DNA from: Oscillospiraceae bacterium
GTDB taxonomy: Bacteria; Bacillota; Clostridia; Oscillospirales; Ruminococcaceae
Direction: 5' to 3'
DNA: 35,208 nt
Assembly: GCA_017550285.1 (NCBI GenBank)
Contig: JAFZPP010000014.1
Span: 1 to 35,208, forward strand
This document shows, in pieces, positions 7,038 to 13,736 of this stretch. Each line of letters opens with the position of its first letter. Positions within the stretch are counted from its first letter, which is position 1. The notes below the pieces were generated by a model, which searched no databases, was not told where the DNA came from, and worked only from the letters and a program-made list of their open reading frames with translations. A program made the translations under genes and the position numbers.

Positions 7038-7825
7038 GGAAGATTTACAGAATCATTCCGGCGGCGCTGCTCGGTCTCCTTGCATCCGCTGCCCTGCTGA
7101 CGGCACCAGTCTCCGCTGAAAATGCCACGGCAGACGATGTCTTTGCAACCATGCACGAAATTGGTCTGCCGGACGGCTACATTCAGGCTGTACACACGAA
7201 ATTTCTTTCTCAGCCCGATCAGCATGATGAAAACGGCATGACGATGAACGGCACATACCGCAGCTATGACGAATGGATCAATGTCATCCGTGAAGAGGGC
7301 GCGCTCAAAATCTACGAGGCATCTGCAAACGCAATGGGCGTGGACGTCGAAACGCTGACTCTCATGTTCGGCGAACCGGAGAAAATTGAAAACTATGTTC
7401 CGTCCGTGACGCCGGAAAAGCCGTTCGCCGAAATGACGCTCGAGGAAAAGCGCGCCTATGTGGACAGTCTGCCCGAGGAGGAGCGTGCATTATTCCTCGC
7501 AAGCCTCACGCCGGAGGAGCGCAACAGCATCTTAAAGCAGCTTGATCCCGAGCAGAAGGAGCAGGTCGCAGGCGGTCTCATCGAGCTCGGCGAAGAGCTC
7601 GGTATGCATATCTCGGTCGATGATGTCGATGAATTCCGGTTCAGTGTCCGCGATGACAGCGGCAGACTGATTGGTTCGGCCGGCTTCGGGCTTTCCGTGG
7701 ATGCGACAGGCTGGAATACAACCGTTCCGGTGCTTGCGGGCTCCGGTATGATTCTGCTGTCTGTCGGCGGATTGCTGCTGCTCACCCGCAGAACCGGAAA
7801 ACAGGAGGACAAACAGCATGGCTGA
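7034..7825 (+). CDS. Secreted, C-terminally anchored protein B; paralogue of protein A
   Basis: This 263-residue protein has a signal peptide (1-28, ending VSA) and an N-terminal domain with HDENGMTMNGTY (64-75). A second domain has SLPEEERALF and EERNSILKQ (145-169). The C-terminus is TGWNTTVPVLAG (225-236), then a transmembrane-length segment and the tail TRRTGKQEDK. It is colinear with protein A over its full length except for A's Pro/Thr linker, so the pair arose by tandem duplication. Its ATG overlaps A's stop (ATGA, 7034-7037), and its own stop overlaps the sortase start by 8 bp, implying coupled translation. The function is unknown. The shared, non-LPXTG C-terminal motif suggests both are substrates of the adjacent sortase. 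Confidence 0.88.
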   Translation: MRKIYRIIPAALLGLLASAALLTAPVSAENATADDVFATMHEIGLPDGYIQAVHTKFLSQPDQHDENGMTMNGTYRSYDEWINVIREEGALKIYEASANAMGVDVETLTLMFGEPEKIENYVPSVTPEKPFAEMTLEEKRAYVDSLPEEERALFLASLTPEERNSILKQLDPEQKEQVAGGLIELGEELGMHISVDDVDEFRFSVRDDSGRLIGSAGFGLSVDATGWNTTVPVLAGSGMILLSVGGLLLLTRRTGKQEDKQHG

Positions 7826-8522
7826 ACAAACCGAAAAGAAACGCGGCAGCAAAGCGATTCTCATTCTGACGCCGTTTCTGCTGCTGCTGCTGACCGGCGG
7901 TATTCTGATTCTCTGCTATTCTCTCGCACCGACACATCGCTTGCAGAAATATCTGAATATCGCGTTTATGGATAATCTCAAGACGACCGCACAGACCGAC
8001 GGTCTGCATATTATCGAAAATGATATCAGCACAAATGATACGCCGTCGGAAACCTTTGACGCGGGCGAGATCATCTATCCGACCTTCGGCGAACAGTATG
8101 CGATGCTGCAAATCGAATCGGCGGATATCTATGTCAGCGTCTATTACGGCGTCAATGCGGAACTGCTCGAACGCGGCGCATGCCAGTCCACACAGTCCGC
8201 GATCATCGGCGAGAATCCCGGCAATACCGTCATTGATGCGCATGTCACGACCTTCTTCTCCGAACTCGGCAAAGTGAAGACCGGCGATACGGTCAAGCTC
8301 TATACAAAATACGGCAGATTTGTCTATAAGGTTACGGAGCAGATCGAATTCAGCAAGGAGGACAAGCGCTATCTGACCGTACCGAAGGAGGGCGAATATC
8401 TGACGCTCTATACCTGCAAGCCGCAGGTGCTCGGCAGCCCCGATCAGCGCGTCGGCGTGCGCTGTGAGCCGGTTGAAAAGCAGTTCTATGCGCAGAGCAA
8501 GCAGGAAGGAGGCACACAATGA
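7818..8522 (+). CDS. Sortase family transpeptidase
   Basis: This 234-residue membrane-anchored sortase has a cytoplasmic basic N-terminus, a transmembrane helix at about 13-34 and an extracellular sortase beta-barrel. Catalytic residues are visible: His142 in VIDAHVTTFF (usually GHRDTFF), Cys200 in LTLYTC and Arg211 in DQRVGVRC. The usual Gly before His is Ala, and the residue after it is Val. The layout (IIGENPGNTVID, GKVKTGDTVKLYT) fits class C/D-type sortases. Sortases cleave a C-terminal sorting signal and join the protein to cell-wall peptide or to another protein. Here the likely clients are the two preceding gene products. It overlaps both neighbours (8 bp and 4 bp). The class and target motif are inferred. 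Confidence 0.9.
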   Translation: MAEQTEKKRGSKAILILTPFLLLLLTGGILILCYSLAPTHRLQKYLNIAFMDNLKTTAQTDGLHIIENDISTNDTPSETFDAGEIIYPTFGEQYAMLQIESADIYVSVYYGVNAELLERGACQSTQSAIIGENPGNTVIDAHVTTFFSELGKVKTGDTVKLYTKYGRFVYKVTEQIEFSKEDKRYLTVPKEGEYLTLYTCKPQVLGSPDQRVGVRCEPVEKQFYAQSKQEGGTQ

Positions 8523-9418
8523 GCAAAGCCTCAACCTATATTGCAAGTGTGATTTTTTCGCTGCTGCTGATCTTTCTGATGATCGGCGCAGCACTGGCAG
8601 GCGTCCTGCGCTACTGTGCACTCGATACGGAGACTGCGCTCTCCATCGTGGATTCGCAGAATCTTCCGGCGCGCGTGCATGCAGCACTCGAAACGAATGC
8701 GAAGCAGCAGGAAAGCACAACCGGCATCCCGTATGATGTCTATGCGGAAGCGATTACCGAGGAACAGCTCGCGCCGATCATCCGCGATACCGTCACGAAC
8801 GGCTTTGCCTATCTCCGCGGCGATACCGCAAGCCTCGGCATCCAGCCTGATTTCTCCGCGCTGGAAGCAAAAATCCGCGAATTCTTCATCTCCTATGCCG
8901 AGAAAAACGGCATCAAGCAGAATGAGACCTTCGAGGAAGCCGTCCGCTCGACGACCGATGCGGCAGAGGCGAATATCCTCGCTGCCTGCGATGTGTTCCG
9001 GTTCGGCTCGCTCAATGATGCGGGCGTCATCAAAAAGGCAAAAGTCTATGTCCCGTGGGCAGGCATTGCGGCGCTCGCGCTGATCGCAGCGGTGATTATC
9101 TTCGCCTGCATCCTGTTCCTCATCAATGTGCATGAGCACGGCAACGGCTTCTACTGGATCGGTACGGCATCCCTGATTGCGGCGATTCTGCTGCTGATTC
9201 CGTCCGTCTGGCTGTATCAGGCACGCTGGTTTGACCGCTTCGCCGTCAAGACCGACCAGACCTTTGCGGCAGTCACCGGTTTCCTCTATACGAATACAAA
9301 GGCTGTGATTCTGACAGCAATCGGCGGCATCATTGCTGCAATTTTCATGTATCTGATCTTCGGGCTGTTCCGCCTGCGCAGACATAAGCGCGAGGTGGTC
9401 CGCAAGGCAAAGCACTGA
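8519..9418 (+). CDS. Polytopic membrane protein of the sortase operon
   Basis: This 299-residue protein is not recognised as a named family. It has one N-terminal transmembrane helix (about 8-30), an extracellular domain of about 145 residues, three further helices (about 178-203, 211-233 and 262-285), and a basic cytoplasmic tail, RLRRHKREVVRKAKH. The ATG overlaps the sortase stop (ATGA, 8519-8522). A strong terminator follows the gene. The tight coupling suggests it assists export, positioning or processing of the sortase substrates, but no catalytic motif is visible. Confidence 0.85.
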   Translation: MSKASTYIASVIFSLLLIFLMIGAALAGVLRYCALDTETALSIVDSQNLPARVHAALETNAKQQESTTGIPYDVYAEAITEEQLAPIIRDTVTNGFAYLRGDTASLGIQPDFSALEAKIREFFISYAEKNGIKQNETFEEAVRSTTDAAEANILAACDVFRFGSLNDAGVIKKAKVYVPWAGIAALALIAAVIIFACILFLINVHEHGNGFYWIGTASLIAAILLLIPSVWLYQARWFDRFAVKTDQTFAAVTGFLYTNTKAVILTAIGGIIAAIFMYLIFGLFRLRRHKREVVRKAKH

Positions 9419-9423
9419 CACAG

Positions 9424-9454
9424 AACCGGAGGCACCGATCTGTCTCCGGTTTTT
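9424..9454 (+). terminator. Terminator of the sortase operon
   Basis: Stem AACCGGAG (9424-9431) with CTCCGGTT (9444-9451), followed by TTTT, directly after the last stop codon of the operon. Confidence 0.8.
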
Positions 9455-9556
9455 CACGGATAATCATAATACTTCATGTCAATCGCAGCAACATTCACAA
9501 TCTTCCGTCTGCATCACTTCACATAATATGATGACATAGATTCGGAGTCAAATGGT

Positions 9557-10351
9557 ATGAGAAAGGCAATCAGGATGAAATACATCATTGTGGGTATACT
9601 GCTCGCTGCGATCGCAGGAATCGTCATTTTCCTCGCGGCGCATGCAAAATCCAACAAAAAACAAATGGCTAAGACAATCAGCGAAAGCATGCAGATTCTC
9701 GCGGAGCATTTTCAGGTGACGGAACGCGATCCCGCCGAATATGCACAAATCCGCATCTACGGGCTGATGAAATTCAATGTAAAGCAATATGAAATCGGCG
9801 GCGTCGGCAATCTCTCCGTCATGACAACAAATATGGGCTTTATGCAGATGCTGTCGTTTGTGATTACGCCGTTTGAGAAGAATCTGCCGCTGCTGTCTAT
9901 GGATTTCATGTACTTCCCCGGCAGCCGCAAGACCTATACAGAGGTCTATGATCTCGTCGCGGACAAAGACGCACCGGAATATCAGACCGTACTGGAAACC
10001 ATGAACGGACTCTCTGAGACCGGCAAGGCGCTTGCCGATCTGCCGCGCGGTGAGCTGCCGTGGTACGATCATCTGCTGACCGTCAAGCTATATAAAACCG
10101 GCTCCGCTAAGCAGGATGAGACGATTCATGCGCTCTTCTGCGATGCAGTCAGCCGCTATGCTGACGCTGCGGATACGCTTGAACCGCTCAGCGAGGAAGA
10201 AAAGGCAGTCAAGGCACAGCTCACGCAGCAGTACAGCGACGACCTGATCGAAAAGGGCGGCGTCTCGACCGATGTGTTCAAGAAAGCACTCGGTCCGGAG
10301 AAAACCAAGGATTTCTTCGACAAGGTATTCTTCGGAAACAGCGCACAATAA
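9557..10351 (+). CDS. Membrane-anchored protein with a possible ferredoxin-dependent bilin reductase-like domain
   Basis: This 264-residue protein has an N-terminal transmembrane helix (about 8-28) and a soluble domain of about 230 residues. The central stretch MQMLSFVITPFEKNLPLLSMD (split here: MQMLSFVITPF, 96-106; LPLLSMDFMY, 110-119), followed by VYDLV, resembles the bilin reductase pattern L-x-I-L-H-x-x-x-x-P, then D-x-P-x-x-G-x-D, then x-D. The C-terminus KKALGPEKTKDFFDKVFFG resembles their closing fall-x-x-E-x-x-x-x-Y-x-x-x-x-L-F. Asp116 would match the proton-donating aspartate; the PcyA histidine position is Ser or Leu here. This is remote similarity by eye and needs a profile search. 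Two starts are possible: 9557 (GGAG) or the ATG six codons later (AAAGG). Confidence 0.8.
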   Translation: MRKAIRMKYIIVGILLAAIAGIVIFLAAHAKSNKKQMAKTISESMQILAEHFQVTERDPAEYAQIRIYGLMKFNVKQYEIGGVGNLSVMTTNMGFMQMLSFVITPFEKNLPLLSMDFMYFPGSRKTYTEVYDLVADKDAPEYQTVLETMNGLSETGKALADLPRGELPWYDHLLTVKLYKTGSAKQDETIHALFCDAVSRYADAADTLEPLSEEEKAVKAQLTQQYSDDLIEKGGVSTDVFKKALGPEKTKDFFDKVFFGNSAQ

Positions 10352-10363
10352 ATATACAGTCAA

Positions 10364-10402
10364 AAAGCCGTGATACAGCGTTCCGAGCTGTATCACGGCT
10401 TT
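10364..10402. terminator. Bidirectional terminator between convergent genes
   Basis: Stem AAAGCCGTGATACAG (10364-10378) with CTGTATCACGGCTTT (10388-10402). A-rich sequence on the left and T-rich on the right let it serve both the plus-strand gene ending at 10351 and the minus-strand gene ending at 10406. Confidence 0.85.
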
Positions 10403-10405
10403 CTG

Positions 10406-11098
10406 TTATCTGAATAAAATATCCTTCCGATTCACAATCAGACCGGCTATGCCTCCGTCACGGAGCAGTGCAGGCATATCTTCCGTGCTGCGGATATCCC
10501 GATCCGTTAAGATGCCGCCTGCAAAGGCATCCTCCCAGTGCGCATCGGAACCCGAAAACTGCGGCAGACCGAAGCTCTCTGCATACCAGAGGGCGCGGTC
10601 GTTAAAAATCTCCTGATGATTGCCTGCGTTCCAGACCTCGACTGCATCGACACGGTCCGGCAGCAGCTTGATCAGCGGCACATAGCTCTCCTGCCGGAAC
10701 GGATGCGCATGCACCAGAATGCCGCCTGCCTCCCGCACCAGCTTCAGATATTCCAAAGGCGTGACGCGGACCGTCTCCGGATGCGCAAGCAGCCATTCCG
10801 GCGGAAGACCGTAGGTCAGGAAGTCATTGCCCTCCCAGCTGTATTCCCAGCCGAAACAGACGCGCAGCCCGATTGCTTCACCCGCCGCCTTTGCATAATC
10901 GTAGCCCAGACAGAACTTCCGCACCCATTCACGCCACGGCTGCGAACGGTCAACCGAGGTGTTTCCGCAGTAAAAATGATCTGTCACAAACATGCCGTCA
11001 TAGCCTGCCGCCTTGCAGCTTCGCGTCATATCCGCAGCAGATGCCCGCGCACAGGCACTCCCCTCCTGCGTATGGACATGTGTTTCCCAGCGCATCAT
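10406..11098 (-). CDS. PHP-domain phosphoesterase
   Basis: This 230-residue cytoplasmic metal-dependent hydrolase belongs to the PHP family, which includes phosphoesterases such as histidinol phosphatase and nucleotide 3'-5' phosphatases. Metal ligands are seen as HVH (7-9), TDH in GMFVTDHFY, the acidic GWEYSW segment, HAHPFR and SGSDAHW near the C-terminus. The substrate is unknown. The start at 11098 has GGGAGG nine bases upstream; the next codon is also ATG. The ribosome site lies immediately after the T-run of the terminator at 11115-11153, so expression depends on read-through or on a promoter inside the terminator region. Confidence 0.88.
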   Translation of the reverse strand: MMRWETHVHTQEGSACARASAADMTRSCKAAGYDGMFVTDHFYCGNTSVDRSQPWREWVRKFCLGYDYAKAAGEAIGLRVCFGWEYSWEGNDFLTYGLPPEWLLAHPETVRVTPLEYLKLVREAGGILVHAHPFRQESYVPLIKLLPDRVDAVEVWNAGNHQEIFNDRALWYAESFGLPQFSGSDAHWEDAFAGGILTDRDIRSTEDMPALLRDGGIAGLIVNRKDILFR

Positions 11099-11114
11099 TG
11101 TAATCTTCCTCCCG

Positions 11115-11153
11115 AAAAAACAGTATCGCAAAGCACCCGCCCTGCGATACTGT
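11115..11153 (-). terminator. Terminator after the DUF4321 gene
   Basis: On the minus strand ACAGTATCGCA pairs with TGCGATACTGT (11120-11130 with 11143-11153) and is followed by a run of T (11120-11115). The GGGAGG ribosome site of the PHP gene starts only a few bases beyond it. Confidence 0.85.
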
Positions 11154-11161
11154 ATGCTTTC

Positions 11162-11425
11162 TTATTTGATCGAAGCCGCGATCTTCGGCGAAATCACAAT
11201 CGCCAGCAGAATCAGCAGAATCTGAATCGGATTGATCGAAACGCGCATTCCGAAGGTGATCGCAAATGCATGGAGATCGAGCGTTCCGGGCTCAATGCCG
11301 AAGCTCAGTGCCGTGCCGAGCCAGCGCACTGTCGGCTCCTCCAGTCCGGCGCAGAGATTGCCGAGCAGATAGCCGAATACGATTGCCATAATGATCATGA
11401 GCAGATAAATGAGCTTGTTTTTCAT
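11162..11425 (-). CDS. DUF4321 family membrane protein
   Basis: This 87-residue protein has two predicted transmembrane helices: residues 4-24, and about 65-83 near the C-terminus. They flank a loop with the family signature LGTALSFGIEPGTLDLHAFA, followed by ITFGMRVSINPIQILLILLA. DUF4321 proteins are short, found mainly in clostridia, and have no assigned function. AAGGAAGG lies upstream of the ATG. It lies 46 bp downstream of dut, probably in the same transcript, which ends at 11115-11153. Confidence 0.85.
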   Translation of the reverse strand: MKNKLIYLLMIIMAIVFGYLLGNLCAGLEEPTVRWLGTALSFGIEPGTLDLHAFAITFGMRVSINPIQILLILLAIVISPKIAASIK

Positions 11426-11471
11426 TTTGATAATCCTTCCTTTTCATGTTCTGCATTGTTTCTGTATCTTT

Positions 11472-11912
11472 TTATACGCCTGTTGAGCCGAAGCCGCCGC
11501 TTCCGCGGTCTGTCTCCGGCAGGATATCCGATTCCGTAATCTCCGGCAGGATCACCGGTACAACGATCAGCTGCGCAATCCGCAGTCCGTCCGTGACCGT
11601 GAACGGCACATCGCTCTGATTGATCAGCGGTACACAGATTTCGCCGCGGTAATCCGCATCGACGATCCCGACGCCGTTTGCCATACCGATGCCGTGCTTC
11701 GATGCCAGTCCCGAACGTGCACAGAGCATCAGCATCACATCCCTGCGCGCCGGTGCTGCGGCAAGCCCCGTCGGAATCAACCGAATCTCATGCGGCGGAA
11801 TCTCGACCGGCTCCGCAACCGCCGCGGATAAATCCATTCCGGCGCTTGCTTCCGTCGCCCGCGCAGGCAGCTTTGCATTTTCACGCAGCCGCTTGAAGGT
11901 CAGCAGCATCAC
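11472..11912 (-). CDS. dut: Deoxyuridine 5'-triphosphate nucleotidohydrolase (dUTPase)
   Basis: This 146-residue trimeric dUTPase hydrolyses dUTP to dUMP and pyrophosphate, keeping uracil out of DNA and supplying dTMP synthesis. All five family motifs are visible in order: AGMDLSA; ARSGLASK; GVGIVDADYRGEI with the catalytic Asp; GLRIAQLI; and the C-terminal Gly-rich RGSGGFGSTG. Two starts are adjacent: GTG at 11912, with AAAGGA eight bases upstream, or ATG at 11909. A strong promoter lies at 11945-11973. Confidence 0.95.
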   Translation of the reverse strand: MMLLTFKRLRENAKLPARATEASAGMDLSAAVAEPVEIPPHEIRLIPTGLAAAPARRDVMLMLCARSGLASKHGIGMANGVGIVDADYRGEICVPLINQSDVPFTVTDGLRIAQLIVVPVILPEITESDILPETDRGSGGFGSTGV

Positions 11913-11944
11913 GGCATCCGTCCTTTCGTTATAAACTAATCTTT

Positions 11945-11973
11945 AGTATAGCACATTTTGTCGAATTTTGCAA
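11945..11973 (-). promoter_or_regulatory. Sigma-A promoter of dut
   Basis: -35 TTGCAA (11973-11968), a 17-bp spacer and -10 TATACT (11950-11945) on the minus strand. It shares the TGTGCTATACTAA core with the parE promoter. Confidence 0.85.
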
Positions 11974-11991
11974 GTACCTTTCTGAGAAAAG

Positions 11992-12777
11992 TCAGTCCTC
12001 AAACAGCTTCTGTACTTTTTCCCGAAATGCCTCGTCGATCTCATACAGATAACTCGAATGCGGCTGCACCACAGGAATCACGATCCACTCCTCTTTCGGT
12101 ATGCCGAGCGAATTCAGAATCAGCTTTGCATCTTCAATCGTCAGCGGCTTGAGTGACCGGATTTCCAAGTCCGTCTTGCTGCGGTTTGTGCCGCTCATCA
12201 GTCCGCATTCGTAGCTCTCCGGCGCCATTGCCCAGACATAGATTTCAATGCCCTTGAAGTCTGACAGCGCAAAATATTGAGGGTACTGCGCTTTCAGTTC
12301 GTCCAGTCTTGCCTGATCGGCAGCGCTGAGATCGTTCCAGAACAGACCGTCTTCATTCGGCTCAATATATGCCGGTACCGTGATATCCTTGCCCTTCGTA
12401 TCGACTGCACGGAAAAAGACCGGCTGTTCCATGATTCCGCCGATGTATTTCCGCATCATGAAATCGGTATCTTCATCCCCTGCAAGCGTGAAAAAGCGCA
12501 TATTCTGATCCTCAGCACCGTCCTGCACCTGATATCCCAGACAGCTTCCGACATCCTCGCCGTCTACGCCGCCCTTTGCCGGTTTCCCGTAAGGAATATA
12601 GATTCTGTCCTGATATCTGACAGCATAATACGTATCATTCCGATCCGCAGGATTGATATATGTTTCGTTATAAAACACAGCCGGATTCTCCGGCAGTGAA
12701 TCGTCGATCCGCTTGCAGCCTGTCACCAGACAGAGCACGACAGCAAGCAGCAGCGGAAATGCAAATCGTTTTATCAT
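11992..12777 (-). CDS. Lipoprotein of unknown function
   Basis: This 261-residue exported lipoprotein has a basic N-terminus, a hydrophobic core and the lipobox LVTGC, with Cys21 as the lipidated residue. The mature part is polar and Tyr/Asp-rich, with no recognised domain. The C-terminal portion (LTIEDAKLILNSLGIPKEEW) is helical. The start at 12777 is favoured by GAGGAGAT seven bases upstream; an in-frame start further upstream has no such site. It is monocistronic as far as can be seen: the preceding LRR gene ends at a terminator, and dut reads from its own promoter. Confidence 0.85.
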   Translation of the reverse strand: MIKRFAFPLLLAVVLCLVTGCKRIDDSLPENPAVFYNETYINPADRNDTYYAVRYQDRIYIPYGKPAKGGVDGEDVGSCLGYQVQDGAEDQNMRFFTLAGDEDTDFMMRKYIGGIMEQPVFFRAVDTKGKDITVPAYIEPNEDGLFWNDLSAADQARLDELKAQYPQYFALSDFKGIEIYVWAMAPESYECGLMSGTNRSKTDLEIRSLKPLTIEDAKLILNSLGIPKEEWIVIPVVQPHSSYLYEIDEAFREKVQKLFED

Positions 12778-12817
12778 GGTATCTCCTCTGTACAGTGATT
12801 GTTCCAAAAATATACAC

Positions 12818-12857
12818 AGCCGCAGGACCTCTGACCGGAATCAGAAATCCTGCGGCT
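12818..12857 (-). terminator. Terminator after the leucine-rich repeat gene
   Basis: Stem AGCCGCAGGA (12818-12827) with TCCTGCGGCT (12848-12857) and a 20-nt loop. On the minus strand it is followed by GTGTATATTTTT, a moderate T-tract, immediately after the stop codon at 12863. Confidence 0.7.
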
Positions 12858-12862
12858 TGCAA

Positions 12863-13696
12863 TCAGCGATAGGTTGCGGCGATTTCTTCCTTTTGCAGTC
12901 CGGTTCTGCCCTGACAGTCATACTCCTCATAGAAAAGGCGCGTCGGGGTATTGAACGGGACAATATGACTGCCGCCTGCATGTTTATACTGCGTAATACG
13001 GAAGCAGACGCGCGTTTCGTCGCAGGCATCGAGCATCACGGACATCGAACCGTCGGTCTGCTCCGTGCCGATCAGATGCGGCGATGCGGAGAACTGGAAA
13101 ATCTCCGGCAGCGCAAAGGAAGAATTATGCATGATCGTCAGAACCGGCTTGCGCTGTGCCAGAATCCGCTCCTGCTGCGGCGTATCGCGGAATGCATCCA
13201 GCGCGATCAGGTCGGGCATGACAGGGGCGTTCAGCGTTTTCAGTCTCGCACAGCCTGCAAACGCACCGCTCCGGATTGCGCGGATCGAGCGCGGAAGCGT
13301 GACCGATTCCAGCGCCGCACAGTTATGAAACGCATTCGCATCAATAACCGTGACACCCTCCGGAATCACGATCTCGCGGAGCAGCGAGCAGAATTCAAAG
13401 CAGCCGATGCCGATCTTGCCTGCATCGCCGTCAGGATAGCGCATCTCCGCCGGCATCAGGATATTTTCGAGCATGTCGCAGTCGCGGAAGGCATATGCTC
13501 CGAGCTCGCAAAGCGCATTCGGGAGCGCCGCGCGCCGCAGATTTCTGCATTCACGGAACGCGCTCTCACCGATAATTCTGACGGTTTCCGGTATCTCGAC
13601 CTCCGTCACGGAGCTGTCGCGGAATTCGCCGCGTTCAACACGGTCTTTGTTATGATACTTGATCTTATCCGCACCGGATTTCCGAAAAATGCCCAT
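12863..13696 (-). CDS. BspA-type leucine-rich repeat protein
   Basis: This 277-residue protein is without a signal peptide. About residues 30-160 hold five or six BspA-type (LRR_5) repeats of the form I-P-x-x-V-x-x-I-G-x-x-A-F-x-x-C, for example VRIIGESAFRECRNL, ALCELGAYAFRDCDML, VTVIDANAFHNCAALESVTL and IRAIRSGAFAGCARLKTL. The C-terminal 110 residues form a separate domain of unknown type. The start at 13696 is chosen because AAAGGAG is seven bases upstream; an ATG two codons earlier is too close to that site. It follows the transglutaminase-like gene by 40 bp with no terminator between them, so the two probably form an operon. Confidence 0.85.
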   Translation of the reverse strand: MGIFRKSGADKIKYHNKDRVERGEFRDSSVTEVEIPETVRIIGESAFRECRNLRRAALPNALCELGAYAFRDCDMLENILMPAEMRYPDGDAGKIGIGCFEFCSLLREIVIPEGVTVIDANAFHNCAALESVTLPRSIRAIRSGAFAGCARLKTLNAPVMPDLIALDAFRDTPQQERILAQRKPVLTIMHNSSFALPEIFQFSASPHLIGTEQTDGSMSVMLDACDETRVCFRITQYKHAGGSHIVPFNTPTRLFYEEYDCQGRTGLQKEEIAATYR

Positions 13697-13736
13697 TTCC
13701 ATTCTCCTTTGATTCTGTTGTTCTTTTTTTTTCAGA

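Noticed and set aside
6900-7825. Classical LPXTG sorting motifs in proteins A and B
   Set aside because: No LPXTG or near variant is present before the C-terminal helices; only TTVPVL(G/A)G is shared.
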